Assembly (NCBI RefSeq): GCF_016625195.1 | Contig: NZ_JACVUP010000002.1 | Location: 1 to 64,000 of the forward strand | Length of the DNA: 64,000 nt | Reading direction: 5' to 3' | Source: Erwinia sp. S63 | GTDB lineage: Bacteria > Pseudomonadota > Gammaproteobacteria > Enterobacterales > Enterobacteriaceae | Shown: piece by piece, positions 17,548-26,495 of the stretch | How the letters are laid out: each line of letters starts with the position of its first letter | Position numbering within the stretch: position 1 is the first letter of the stretch | Position numbers and translations under genes: made by a program | Notes under the pieces: model-generated | What the model was told of the DNA's origin: nothing | Databases searched by the model: none | The model's input: the letters and a program-made list of their open reading frames with translations, nothing else

Positions 17548-18267
17548 ATGATGAGCCTGCTGAGTTTTGGTGCTGATGGCTGGGGCCGCCTGATTTTAGG
17601 GGCTGCCTTCACCACGCTGCTGTTGTCGCTTGCGGCGTTGATGATTGGCGCAGTAGTCGGTTCCGGCGTGGCGGCAGCCAAACTGTCGCCACAACGCTGG
17701 ATGCGCTGGTTGGGTGAGGCCTATTCCACGGTGTTTCGTGGCATCCCGGAATTGCTGGTGATCTACCTGTTCTATTTTGGCGGATCGGGCCTGATCACCC
17801 TGGTGGGGCAAATGTTCGGCGCGGATGGCTTTATCGAAGCGCCGCCGTTCCTGATTGGCGCACTGGCGATCGGGCTCATCTCCGGATCCTATCAAGGTGA
17901 GGTGTATCGTGCGGCGCGTCTGGCGCTGGCGAAAGGCGAAGTGGAAGCGGCGGTAGCGATCGGCATGCCGCGCTGGCGTATTGCCCAGCGCATTTTGCTG
18001 CCGCAGATTGTGCGCTATGCGCTGCCAGGCATGTCGAATGTCTGGCAGATGAGCCTGAAAGATTCGGCGCTGGTGTCGGTGACCGGCATCGTCGAGCTGA
18101 TGCGTGCCAGTCAGGTGGCGGCGGGGTCCACGCGCGATTACTTCACTTTCTATCTGATTGGCGGTGGCTGCTATCTGGTGCTGACGCTGCTGTCTAATCA
18201 TGCGTTCCGCCGGGCAGAGTCTCGCCTTGGACGCGCGTGGCAAAGTCGCACTGCGGCACAGCATTAA
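17548..18267 (+). CDS. ABC amino-acid importer permease (HisQ-type)
   Basis: A 239-residue inner-membrane permease of the HisM/HisQ family with about five membrane segments. The cytoplasmic coupling loop with EAA-like motif is EVEAAVAIGMPRWRIAQRIL at about residues 131-150. Two adjacent ATGs (17548, 17551) follow GAGGTGAAAG, and the second has slightly better spacing. It lies 12 bp after the binding-protein gene in the same operon. Confidence 0.92.
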   Translation: MMSLLSFGADGWGRLILGAAFTTLLLSLAALMIGAVVGSGVAAAKLSPQRWMRWLGEAYSTVFRGIPELLVIYLFYFGGSGLITLVGQMFGADGFIEAPPFLIGALAIGLISGSYQGEVYRAARLALAKGEVEAAVAIGMPRWRIAQRILLPQIVRYALPGMSNVWQMSLKDSALVSVTGIVELMRASQVAAGSTRDYFTFYLIGGGCYLVLTLLSNHAFRRAESRLGRAWQSRTAAQH

Positions 18268-18278
18268 GGAGCAGCAGT

Positions 18279-19007
18279 ATGATTGACTTCGCCTTTCTGA
18301 CCGATACCTTTCTCAAGCTGAGCGCCGCGCTGCCGGTGACGCTCGGCCTGTTTATCAGTGCCTTTCTCTGCGGTGGCATTCTCGCTATCGGCATTCTGTC
18401 ACTGCGCATGAGCCGCTGGCGAGTGCTGAGCGGCTTTGCGCGCGGCTACATTCTGGTGTTTCGCGGCTCACCGCTGCTGATCCAGCTGTTCCTGATCTAT
18501 TACGGATTGGGGCAGTTTGGCGTGATCCGCCATAGCTTTGTCTGGCCGTTCCTGCGCGAGCCCTTTACCTGCGCCGTGTTGGCGCTGTCGCTGTGTACGG
18601 CGGCTTATACCGCTGAAATCCTGCGCGGGGCCTTGTTGGCGGTGCCGCCGGGGCAAGTCGAGGCCGGGCTGGCCTGCGGCATGTCGCGCTGGCTGCTGCT
18701 GCGTCGCATCATCGCGCCCATCATGTTGCGTTATGCATTGCCTGCGTATTCCACCGAAGCGATCCTGCTGGTGAAGTCCACGGCGCTGGCCAGCCTGGTC
18801 ACCGTGTGGGATGTCACTGGTGTGGCGCAGCAGATCATTCAACGCACCTATCGCACCATGGAAGTGTTTATCTGCGCCGCCGCTATTTATCTGATCCTGA
18901 ACTTCATTATCGTCCAGCTTTACGCGTTGTTAGAACGCCGTTTAACCCCGGTGCATCGCGTTGAAAAAAAGCCGTTACCCGCCGTTAAACCGCTTGCCGG
19001 AGAGTGA
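18279..19007 (+). CDS. ABC amino-acid importer permease (HisM-type)
   Basis: A 242-residue inner-membrane permease pairing with the HisQ-type subunit. The EAA-like coupling loop is [20 protein letters not shown]. The start at ATG 18279 is seven bases after AAGGAG; the earlier GTG at 18237 lies inside the upstream permease gene and is rejected. The stop is one base before the ATPase start. Confidence 0.92.
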   Translation: MIDFAFLTDTFLKLSAALPVTLGLFISAFLCGGILAIGILSLRMSRWRVLSGFARGYILVFRGSPLLIQLFLIYYGLGQFGVIRHSFVWPFLREPFTCAVLALSLCTAAYTAEILRGALLAVPPGQVEAGLACGMSRWLLLRRIIAPIMLRYALPAYSTEAILLVKSTALASLVTVWDVTGVAQQIIQRTYRTMEVFICAAAIYLILNFIIVQLYALLERRLTPVHRVEKKPLPAVKPLAGE

Positions 19008-19008
19008 T

Positions 19009-19809
19009 ATGCAATCCACATCCCCCGTAACCTTAAGCGCCACCGATATCCATAAATCCTTTGGCGCAATGGAAGTACTGAAAGGCATTTCGCTGCAGGC
19101 GCATCAAGGCGATGTTATTTCGATTCTCGGCGCCAGCGGTTCCGGTAAAAGTACCTTGCTGCGCTGTATCAACCTGCTGGAAACGCCGGATGCTGGTGTG
19201 GTGAGCGTCGGTGGTGAAACCATCGAGATGAAGCGCCATGCGCGTGGTCATCAGCTGGCGGCCAATCCTAAACAGATTGAGCGCCTGCGTTCACGTCTGG
19301 GCATGGTGTTCCAGAGTTTTAACCTGTGGTCGCACATGACGGTGCTGCAAAACGTGATTGAAGGGCCGCACTATGTGTTGAAACGCGATAAGAAAAGCTG
19401 CATCGCTCAGGCGGAGCAGTTGCTGGATCGCGTCGGCCTGCTGAATCGCAAAGATTTTTATCCGGCACAGCTTTCCGGCGGCCAGCAGCAGCGTGTGGCG
19501 ATTGCCCGCGCGCTGGCGATGGACCCGGAAGTGATGTTGTTTGATGAGCCAACCTCAGCACTTGATCCCGAGCTGGTGGGCGAAGTATTGAAAGTGATGC
19601 GCAGCCTGGCGGAAGAGGGGCGTACCATGCTGGTGGTGACCCATGAAATGGGCTTTGCGCGCAATGTCTCTAATCGTGTGGTGTTTATGCATCAGGGGAC
19701 CATTGATTGTCAGGGGACGCCGGAAGAGATGTTTGGCGCACAAGGCTCGCAGCGCTTTAAGCAGTTTATCTCCAGCCATCAGAGCCATCACACGGAGCAA
19801 CCAGCATGA
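19009..19809 (+). CDS. ABC amino-acid importer ATPase (HisP-type)
   Basis: A 266-residue ATP-binding subunit. Walker A is GASGSGKST near residue 46, the signature LSGGQQQR near 160 and Walker [16 protein letters not shown] near 180. The [21 protein letters not shown] insert after Walker A is typical of HisP. The start at ATG 19009 lies within two bases of the upstream stop, and the frame from 18961 is rejected as internal to the permease. Its stop overlaps the ATG of the HutH paralogue (ATGA), so importer and paralogue are translationally coupled. Confidence 0.94.
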   Translation: MQSTSPVTLSATDIHKSFGAMEVLKGISLQAHQGDVISILGASGSGKSTLLRCINLLETPDAGVVSVGGETIEMKRHARGHQLAANPKQIERLRSRLGMVFQSFNLWSHMTVLQNVIEGPHYVLKRDKKSCIAQAEQLLDRVGLLNRKDFYPAQLSGGQQQRVAIARALAMDPEVMLFDEPTSALDPELVGEVLKVMRSLAEEGRTMLVVTHEMGFARNVSNRVVFMHQGTIDCQGTPEEMFGAQGSQRFKQFISSHQSHHTEQPA

Positions 19810-21290
19810 CATTAGTGTGGGGCGATGAAACGCTTTCCTGGCAGGATGTGGTGCAGGTGGCACGGCACAATGCCGAACTGACGTTGAGCACCAGCGCATG
19901 GCAGCGGATTGCGCAGGGGCGCGAGATCGTCGAGCAGATTGTGGCCAGTGGCCATATTGCTTATGGCATCAATACCGGATTGGGTGCGCTGTGCAATATC
20001 ACCTTGCCGGAAGAACAGCTGAGTCAACTGTCGCGCAATACGCTGTTGAGTCACGCCTGCGGTGTCGGGCCTTTACTTGCGCGCGAGCAGGTGCGCGCCA
20101 TCTTGTGTGCGGCGATTGCGAACTACAGCCACGGTAAGTCAGGCGTGTCAGTGGCGCTGGTGCAGCATTTGCTGGCGCTACTGAATCATCAGATTACGCC
20201 GCAGGTGCCGTCGCAGGGTTCGGTGGGGTATCTCAGCCATATGGCGCATATCGGGCTCGCGTTGATTGGTGTAGGTGATGTTGAGTATCAGCAACAGATC
20301 GTGCCTGCCGAGCACGCGCTGGCGCAGGCCGGATTAACGCCTTATCGACCAGGCGCGAAAGAGGGCTTGAGCCTGGTGAACGGCACGCCGTGCATGACCG
20401 GGTTGTCTTGTCTGGCGCTGGATGATGCGATGCGCTTGCTGGATTGGGCCGACGTGACCGGCGCAATGAGCTTTGAGGCGCTGCGCGGGCAGTTGGTGGC
20501 GTTTGATGCCGAAGTGATTGCGCTGAAAGCCAGTCCTGGCATGCAAGTGAGTGGGCAGCGTTTGCGTCAGTTGCTGAGCGACAGCCCACTGCTGGCTAAA
20601 AGCGTGGGTGTGCGCACCCAGGATGCACTGAGTTTGCGTTCGATGCCGCAGGTGCACGGTGCCAGCCGCGATCAGTTTGATCACGCCGCGCGACAGGTGA
20701 ATACCGAGTTGAATGCCTGTACCGATAATCCGTTGGTACTCGGCACCGTGGATAACTGGCGTGTGGTGTCGCAGGCCAATCCGCATGGTGAATCGGTGGC
20801 GATGGCGGCCGATTTGCTGGCCATTGCCATGGCGGAGATCGGCAGCATTGCCGAGCGGCGCCTGGATCGTTTAGTGAATCCACTGGTCAGTGGTTTACCG
20901 GCGTTTCTGGTGGCGCAGCCGGGTGTGAACTCCGGCATGATGATTGCGCAGTACGTGGCGGCGTCGTTGTGTGCGGAGAACCGTCAGCTGGCGCAACCGG
21001 CGGTGCTGGATAATTACGTGACTTCGGGTTTGCAGGAGGATCATCTTAGCTTGGGTGCGGGAGCTGCGTTGAAACTGCTGAAGCTGGTAGGGAATGTGTG
21101 GCAGATTCTGGCGATTGAGTATCTGCTGGCGGCGCAGGCGCTGGATTTCCATGGCGAGGCGGAGTTGGCTGAAGGCACAAGACAGGCGTTGCGACGTTTA
21201 CGGGCGGTGGTGGCGAACTGGCAGGAAGATCGCTGGCTGGCACCGGAAATTGCCCGGGCGGTTGAGGTGATGAAGAACGGTGTTTGCTGA
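19806..21290 (+). CDS. HutH-like protein lacking the MIO cofactor triad
   Basis: A 494-residue member of the aromatic amino-acid/histidine ammonia-lyase family, intact along its length. At the cofactor site the usual [14 protein letters not shown] is [11 protein letters not shown]: exactly the three residues that cyclise into MIO are absent, between Gly141 and Tyr142 (20228/20229). Active-site residues Tyr53, His83, Asn192, Gln272, Arg278 and Glu411 align with those of histidase, but the conserved Tyr280 and Phe329 (Pseudomonas numbering) are Leu275 and Pro326. Canonical deamination is therefore unlikely. It may bind histidine or urocanate, act with the importer, or catalyse an MIO-independent reaction. 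It is the last gene of a HutC-controlled operon and overlaps the ATPase gene by four bases. Base use resembles its neighbours. Confidence 0.9.
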   Translation: MTLVWGDETLSWQDVVQVARHNAELTLSTSAWQRIAQGREIVEQIVASGHIAYGINTGLGALCNITLPEEQLSQLSRNTLLSHACGVGPLLAREQVRAILCAAIANYSHGKSGVSVALVQHLLALLNHQITPQVPSQGSVGYLSHMAHIGLALIGVGDVEYQQQIVPAEHALAQAGLTPYRPGAKEGLSLVNGTPCMTGLSCLALDDAMRLLDWADVTGAMSFEALRGQLVAFDAEVIALKASPGMQVSGQRLRQLLSDSPLLAKSVGVRTQDALSLRSMPQVHGASRDQFDHAARQVNTELNACTDNPLVLGTVDNWRVVSQANPHGESVAMAADLLAIAMAEIGSIAERRLDRLVNPLVSGLPAFLVAQPGVNSGMMIAQYVAASLCAENRQLAQPAVLDNYVTSGLQEDHLSLGAGAALKLLKLVGNVWQILAIEYLLAAQALDFHGEAELAEGTRQALRRLRAVVANWQEDRWLAPEIARAVEVMKNGVC

Positions 21291-21304
21291 GTGCTCTTAA
21301 GCGA

Positions 21305-21328
21305 TGCTGAAGTGCTGAAGTGCTGAAG
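21305..21328 (+). repeat. Tandem octamer, three copies
   Basis: TGCTGAAG three times without interruption, just after the stop of the HutH paralogue, followed by further degenerate TGC-led units. Confidence 0.9.
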
Positions 21329-21351
21329 TGCCAGGTGCTGGGTGCTTGTGG

Positions 21352-21402
21352 GTGCGGGCCGTAGCACCTCTGCTGCTGCCGGGCAGTCCTCGCGCCGCTG
21401 AC
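21352..21402 (+). repeat. Interspersed repeat copy matching 1-51 in inverted orientation
   Basis: All 51 bases match the complement of window bases 1-51. The right part (21386-21413) is also repeated inverted at 22049-22076. Confidence 0.9.
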
Positions 21403-21482
21403 GCGGTACCCTCGGCTTCCACGTCGTGCCTACGGAACGTTCGGGGATCGACCATCCCTGGTCGGCCCCGAACTGATCCACG

Positions 21483-21563
21483 CATCCCTGCGTGGATCTC
21501 CTGGCCCAACGTAAAAGCCTCAGCGCTGCGGATAGCCCTTGCAGCATCAGAGGTGCTACGGCC
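21483..21563 (+). repeat. Degenerate direct repeat, copy 1
   Basis: Shares CATCCCTGC, TGGATCTCCTGGC and the terminal AGAGGTGCTACGGCC with 21628-21707, with scattered substitutions between. Confidence 0.75.
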
Positions 21564-21627
21564 TCAAATATTGTGCCCCTTTCAAAAGCATTCACTTGAG
21601 CTCATCAGCAGACTGGAAGACTTGAAT

Positions 21628-21707
21628 CATCCCTGCTTGGATCTCCTGGCTCAATGAAAAAGTCTCAGAGCTGTGGTTAACCCTGTAGCATAAGAGGTGC
21701 TACGGCC
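21628..21707 (+). repeat. Degenerate direct repeat, copy 2
   Basis: Second copy of the ~80-bp unit at 21483-21563, more AT-rich and diverged. Confidence 0.75.
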
Positions 21708-22048
21708 ACTAACACTTGTGCTGTTTTTGACAACGCGTATTGAAGTTTTTGAGCTGGCTTGTGAGCCGATGTGAGTTCTTATTGGCTGATAGTCTAATTA
21801 GCAACACAAAATCAAGCTTATGCACAGAAATACGCTTGGTGACAAACGGTCTGAGCCTCATTGAAGTGAGAGTGCTTTTTAACAAAACGCACGAAAGTTT
21901 ATGAGCAGGCTGGGGGCGCAGGGGGGCAGGCAATCCGCAGCGCCGAGCAGAGTGAGTCTGCCAGGATAGCCCGCATGACGCGGGCGGAAGGCGGGGCGGC
22001 ACAGGGATGTGCCATCCCCCGCCGTTCCGTGAGGCAGACGAACGAAGT

Positions 22049-22076
22049 GAGGGTACCGCGTCAGCGGCGCGAGGAC
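22049..22076 (-). repeat. Inverted copy of 21386-21413
   Basis: These 28 bases are the exact complement of 21386-21413. Similarity continues more weakly to the left of it (TTCCGTGAGGCA against TGCCTACGGAA). Confidence 0.85.
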
Positions 22077-22170
22077 GCCAGCCCCCCTGCGCCCCCAGCC
22101 AGCGTTAACTCGGTTTTATGCCAACCCGCATTTCAGCCTGCAATCCAAACCTATGTTTCAAACTGAATTT

Positions 22171-22206
22171 GAACCGGAACCGGAACCGGAACCGGAACCG
22201 GAACCG
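22171..22206 (+). repeat. Hexanucleotide array (GAACCG)6
   Basis: Six uninterrupted copies of GAACCG, ending 16 bp before the stop of the flavin-reductase gene on the minus strand. It is not within a supported coding region. Confidence 0.95.
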
Positions 22207-22221
22207 CCAGCCTGCAAAAAA

Positions 22222-22851
22222 TTAACCCCGGCGTGCATCCGGGCGCACCAAATCAAACCGCAAATCCTCACTGATGCCGTAATACGCCGATGGGCCGCCG
22301 GCTCGCAGAATAGGTTGTGCCTTAGCGGTCTGGTAAATGCCATCTTCCAGCAACTCTTCATCGATATGAATCGCCACCACTTCACCCAGCACCAGCCAAC
22401 TCTCCAGTTCAGTGCCTTGCACATCCTGCAGACGAATCAGCTGAGTCAGACGGCACTCAAAATTCACCGGGCTCTCTGCCACCATGCTCACGTTGACGTG
22501 CGAGGCAGCGATTGGTGTCAATCCCGCCAGTGCGAACTCATCTTGTTCAGGCGGCACAGAAGCAGAGCTTTCATTCATCGCTTCGGCGAGCGGGCGAGTG
22601 GCCAGATTCCAGACGAATTCTTTGCTCTCACTGATGTTGCGCACGCTGTCCTTCCAGCCGCTGCTGGCAAAACCAATGATCGGCGGATGATAGTTAAAGC
22701 AGTTAAAGAAACTGTACGGAGCCAGGTTGCGCTGGCCGCTGGCGCTTAGCGAACTCACCCAACCAATCGGACGCGGACCAACAATGGCGTTCAGCGGGTC
22801 GTGTGGTAAACCATGCCCGCTCCTTGGCTGATAAGTGTAACGTTGTCGCAT
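22222..22851 (-). CDS. Flavin reductase-like domain protein
   Basis: A 209-residue FMN-binding split-barrel protein of the flavoredoxin / flavin reductase-like family. Conserved segments are the N-terminal IVGPRPIGWVSSLSASGQRNLAPYS and FFNCFNYHPPIIGFAS. These proteins supply reduced flavin or carry out small electron transfers; the partner is unknown. The start at ATG 22851 follows AGGAG at six bases; the frame opening at 22887 has no ribosome site. It is divergent from rlmF with about 235 bp between, and a hexamer array lies just beyond its stop. Confidence 0.85.
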   Translation of the reverse strand: MRQRYTYQPRSGHGLPHDPLNAIVGPRPIGWVSSLSASGQRNLAPYSFFNCFNYHPPIIGFASSGWKDSVRNISESKEFVWNLATRPLAEAMNESSASVPPEQDEFALAGLTPIAASHVNVSMVAESPVNFECRLTQLIRLQDVQGTELESWLVLGEVVAIHIDEELLEDGIYQTAKAQPILRAGGPSAYYGISEDLRFDLVRPDARRG

Positions 22852-23086
22852 TTGTGCTCCTGGCTTGTCTGTTAAACTTCGCACCACAACGGCGTCATTG
22901 CTCCCCGGTCACTGTCTTTAAGAAGTGCCAGTGGATGAGCACACCAGCAGCATTGCTGCAGCACGAATTATTTTGGACTCAATTTTGGGATATCAGGTTT
23001 AAATGCAATACAGATAATCGTGTAAGCGGATTGTGCGATGCCGCCATCCAGCGTATCTTACGCCCGCGCTACTATCCGGAGAATCT

Positions 23087-24013
23087 ATGAACAAGCCAAC
23101 CGCCACCTCGCCATTCCATCCCCGTAATCGCCATCAGGGCCGTTATGATTTTGCTGCTCTGACCGCGGCTCATCCGCCGCTGGCGGTGAAAGTCCGTCCT
23201 AATGGCTACGGCGAGTTGTCGGTGGATTTTGCCGATCCTGAAGCGGTAATGCTACTCAATCAGGCGCTGATTAAGCTGTTTTATAACCTCAACTGGCAAC
23301 TGCCGGAAGGCTACCTGACGCCACCCGTACCAGGCCGTGCTGACTATGTGCATGCGCTGGCTGATTTGCTGGCCAGTGACAACGGCGGCAAAGTGCCACG
23401 CGATGCCGATGTGATGGATATCGGTTGCGGTGCCAACCTCATTTATCCATTAATCGGGCATGCGGAGTACGGTTGGCGCTTTACCGGCACCGATATCACG
23501 GCGGAAGCCATCACGGCGGCAAACCAGATTGTCGCCAGTAATCCTGGCTTGCAGCGCGGTGTGCGTCTGCGTCGTCAGAAAGACGAGTCCGCCATTTTCG
23601 CCGGTGTGGTGCACAAAAATGAACGCTATCATGCCGTGCTGTGTAATCCACCGTTCCACGGTTCGGCGCAGGAAGCGGCGATGGTCGGTCAGCGCAAAAC
23701 GCGAAATCTGGGCTTAGGCAAAGATGCACCGCTTAACTTTGGCGGTCAACACAAGGAACTGTGGTGCGAGGGCGGCGAGCGCCAGTTCGTGGGTAAGATG
23801 ATCGATGAAAGCGTGGCTTATGCCGACCGCATTGTCTGGTTTACCTCATTGGTTTCTCGCAAAGAGAACCTGCCTGCATTGCGCGATCAGTTGCGCGATC
23901 TCGAGGTTGAGGAAGTACGCATCATTGAGATGGCACAGGGGCAGAAACAGAGCCGCTTTATCGCCTGGACATTCCTGCCGCCAGCCGCGCGGACTAAACG
24001 CTTCGCGCGCTGA
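23087..24013 (+). CDS. rlmF: 23S rRNA (adenine-1618-N6)-methyltransferase
   Basis: A 308-residue SAM-dependent methyltransferase that modifies A1618 of 23S rRNA, same length as E. coli RlmF (YbiN). The SAM-binding MDIGCGANLIYPLIG stretch is near residue 109 and the catalytic NPPFH motif near 185, typical of N6-adenine methyltransferases. The start at ATG 23087 after CCGGAGAA is preferred over the longer frame from 23033. Monocistronic, convergent with ybiO. Confidence 0.96.
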   Translation: MNKPTATSPFHPRNRHQGRYDFAALTAAHPPLAVKVRPNGYGELSVDFADPEAVMLLNQALIKLFYNLNWQLPEGYLTPPVPGRADYVHALADLLASDNGGKVPRDADVMDIGCGANLIYPLIGHAEYGWRFTGTDITAEAITAANQIVASNPGLQRGVRLRRQKDESAIFAGVVHKNERYHAVLCNPPFHGSAQEAAMVGQRKTRNLGLGKDAPLNFGGQHKELWCEGGERQFVGKMIDESVAYADRIVWFTSLVSRKENLPALRDQLRDLEVEEVRIIEMAQGQKQSRFIAWTFLPPAARTKRFAR

Positions 24014-24068
24014 ACCCACCGTTTGCCCTTATCCGTCAGGATACAGGTGCGAGCTTAGCCCAAAATGC

Positions 24069-24089
24069 GGGAGCGAATCTTACGCTCCC
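24069..24089. terminator. Hairpin between convergent rlmF and ybiO
   Basis: GGGAGCG (24069-24075) pairs with CGCTCCC (24083-24089) around seven bases, with outer GCCC/GGGC able to extend the stem. No T tract on either side, so assignment is tentative. Confidence 0.4.
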
Positions 24090-24098
24090 TGGGCGACT

Positions 24099-26372
24099 CT
24101 ACGATGGATTTGGCGGCGGTAAGGCTGCCAGCGTGGCCGCGGAACCCACATCGTTGCCTGTCTGCATCACTTCCACTGTCTGATGCGGCGCTTTAATCCC
24201 TGCAGCATCAAAATGCTTCTTCACCTTATCATCCAGCGCAAAGCGCACTGTCCACTGCTTCAGCGGTTGGGTGGTGAACGACACGCGCACGGTAAAGGAT
24301 TGGTTGGTCAGGCCCACCAGCCCGGAAAAACTCGGTTCGCCAATCACCATGCCGCGAATATCTGGATTCTCCAGCAACTCTTTCACCGCTGCCTGCAAGG
24401 TCGCATTCACACGTTCGGTATCTTCACTGCGGTCAACATCATAGTTGGCGACAAACGAGCCAATGCCGCGCACAAAGTTGGCGAAAGTGGTGATCGAAGA
24501 CCAGGGAATGATGTGATACGCGCCGGTATCCTGACGCACGCCGACGGAGCGAATTGACATGCGCTCCACCGTGCCGGTGATCGGGCCAATGGTCACCAAA
24601 TCGCCGGTGTTCATGCCGTTCTCAAACTGAATAAAGATACCGGTAATAATATCCTTCACCAGTGTTTGCGAACCGAACGACACCGCCAGACCGAGCGCCC
24701 CGGCACCCGCCAGCAGCGGCGCGATGTTAACACCCACTTCTGACAGCAAAATCATAATGGTGATGGTGCTGATCACCACCGCCAGCGCGTTACGGAACAG
24801 CGTCAGTAAGGTACGCGTGCGTGCGCTGGGCATCGGTCTTCCATGGGAATCGGAGGCCAGACGGCTTTCGATCAGGCTGGCCAGCAGTGTCCAGCCGATG
24901 GCGGAGAGCAGCAAAATCATCACGATACGAATCAGCACATCCACCATCTTCTGCCCGGCGCCCAGCGTGAGCCAGTGCCAGAGATCAAACAGATTCCAGG
25001 CGTTGAGCAGCAGTAATAGCGTGGCGAACACGGTGATCACACGCGCCAGTTTCAGCAGCGCTTTGACCCAATCATTGACGCGTTTTTGTAGCTCGGGATA
25101 GTTACGGCGCAGATCCGGCGATAGCGTCAACGTCTTGCCAATCCAGCGCGTTAGCATGCCAGAAACCAGGGCGGCGATAACGATGATCGCCATGCTGCGC
25201 ACCGTGGCTGACATCATAAACTTCAGGCTGTCGCCTGGATTGAAGATGGAAAACAGGAACAGCGCAATAAAATAGGCGCTCGCCAGCCAATGCCACACCA
25301 TACCGAAGGCGCGGATAAATAAGGCAAAGAAGCTCATACTGCGATCGGCCAAACGCGACAACTCGTCGTGGATGTTGCGTCGATTGCGGAAAATCAGCCA
25401 CAGCGCCCAGCCGGTCATAATGCACATGATCAACACATTCACCAACGCAGCGATTTGCATATTGACCTGATTGCCGACGATCGGCACCACCACCAGTAAG
25501 CCATAACCGATAATGCCGCTGAGCCAGCTAAGACGCGTGTTCCAGTAAGCGGCACGGGTATCGGAAAGATGAAAGAAGCGCAGGGTGGGGAAGCGTGGGC
25601 AGAATATCAATCGCAGCACCGCCTTGAAGAATTCAATCAACGCAAAGGCATTGAGGAACAGCCCCTGCTGATAGGCAATGGTGCGATTGTTATTGTGGTA
25701 GTTGTCACTGATGATCTGACCAACAAACAGCGTCAGGGCCAGCAGTACCAGGTCGAGCAGGAACGCCACGACAATGGTAGCGGGCAGATGCAGCCACTTG
25801 GTGCGCTCCAGATTATGATTGCGCCCCCAGCGGCCCATGCGCTGCCACACGGGATACATCAACAGTCGCGTGAACCAGTAGAAAGCAAAAACGGCAGCGG
25901 CGAGTCCCGCGAAATACTTCAGGGCGTTGAAGAAGGTTTGCTGATTAAACGACTTGTGCGGTGCGTTAACGATGTTGTCGTGCAAACGGACAAACTGCGA
26001 GGCAACGGCGCCTCCGTATTCGCGTGTGACGTTGGTGACGCTCTCCAGTACCGTGGGATCTTCCTGATCGGCCTGCGGCGGAGCCAATACCGGTTGTTCA
26101 TTATTGGCTTTGCTGGTGGCGGCCTGACGAAGTTGATCGATCAGTTCCTGACGCGAATCGTTATTCTCCAGAATATTGGCCAGCGCGGCATAAGCGGCTT
26201 TTTTATCTTCCAGCGTAGGTTCACCTGCAGCGGTGGCGCTGGCAGCGGGCGTTGACGTTTGCTGAGCGGCGACGGCGGCCTGCGGCAGATTGACCGCGTC
26301 TGCGGTGGGAACGAGGAACAGACAGAGCAGCATCCATATGGTAAGGCACCATGATGGGCGGGCAAACGACAT
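24099..26372 (-). CDS. ybiO: Moderate-conductance mechanosensitive channel YbiO
   Basis: A 757-residue MscS-family inner-membrane channel of the YbiO group, opening on hypo-osmotic shock. A signal peptide or first membrane segment (WCLTIWMLLCLFLVPTADA) is followed by a Gln/Ala-rich periplasmic region, then about ten membrane segments. The MscS core GAGALGLAVSFGSQTLVKD and the beta domain (GDLVTIGPITGTVERM) sit near residues 540-600. Start at ATG 26372, after AAGGAGAAGG; the frame from 26405 lacks a ribosome site. The C-terminus is slightly extended and Pro/Ala-rich. Confidence 0.93.
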   Translation of the reverse strand: MSFARPSWCLTIWMLLCLFLVPTADAVNLPQAAVAAQQTSTPAASATAAGEPTLEDKKAAYAALANILENNDSRQELIDQLRQAATSKANNEQPVLAPPQADQEDPTVLESVTNVTREYGGAVASQFVRLHDNIVNAPHKSFNQQTFFNALKYFAGLAAAVFAFYWFTRLLMYPVWQRMGRWGRNHNLERTKWLHLPATIVVAFLLDLVLLALTLFVGQIISDNYHNNNRTIAYQQGLFLNAFALIEFFKAVLRLIFCPRFPTLRFFHLSDTRAAYWNTRLSWLSGIIGYGLLVVVPIVGNQVNMQIAALVNVLIMCIMTGWALWLIFRNRRNIHDELSRLADRSMSFFALFIRAFGMVWHWLASAYFIALFLFSIFNPGDSLKFMMSATVRSMAIIVIAALVSGMLTRWIGKTLTLSPDLRRNYPELQKRVNDWVKALLKLARVITVFATLLLLLNAWNLFDLWHWLTLGAGQKMVDVLIRIVMILLLSAIGWTLLASLIESRLASDSHGRPMPSARTRTLLTLFRNALAVVISTITIMILLSEVGVNIAPLLAGAGALGLAVSFGSQTLVKDIITGIFIQFENGMNTGDLVTIGPITGTVERMSIRSVGVRQDTGAYHIIPWSSITTFANFVRGIGSFVANYDVDRSEDTERVNATLQAAVKELLENPDIRGMVIGEPSFSGLVGLTNQSFTVRVSFTTQPLKQWTVRFALDDKVKKHFDAAGIKAPHQTVEVMQTGNDVGSAATLAALPPPNPS

Positions 26373-26468
26373 GACCTTCTCCTTGAGCAACGCACAACGG
26401 CACAAGAGAAAAAGTATAGTCAGTGATGGAAGGTGAAGATTCTGAAAGGAAATTTCTTTACGGAAGAA

Positions 26469-26490
26469 GAGGCGGCTTTACAGCCGCCTC
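26469..26490 (-). terminator. Terminator of glnHPQ
   Basis: GAGGCGGC (26469-26476) pairs with GCCGCCTC (26483-26490); on the minus strand it is followed by TTCTTCC. It is six bases beyond the glnQ stop. Confidence 0.75.
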
Positions 26491-26495
26491 GTCAT

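Larger units (their letters stand above)
21291..22221. repeat. Gene-free repeat cluster
   Basis: About 930 bp with no supported gene. It contains a short octamer tandem (21305-21328), a 51-bp element repeated inverted at 1-51, a pair of ~80-bp degenerate direct repeats (21483-21563 and 21628-21707), an inverted pair of 28 bp (21386-21413 and 22049-22076) and a hexamer array (22171-22206). No transposase remnant was seen. Confidence 0.8.

Noticed and set aside
20211-20240. Sequencing error or frameshift as explanation for the missing MIO triad
   Set aside because: The loss is exactly nine bases in frame, flanking residues align well, and other active-site residues have changed too, which points to long-standing divergence.
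21291-22221. Insertion-sequence remnant in the repeat cluster
   Set aside because: No transposase fragment in any frame and no clear terminal repeat with target duplication.
22153-22749. Plus-strand ORF starting with a Glu-Pro repeat
   Set aside because: The repeat is just the GAACCG array read in frame, and the rest runs antisense to the well-supported flavin-reductase gene.
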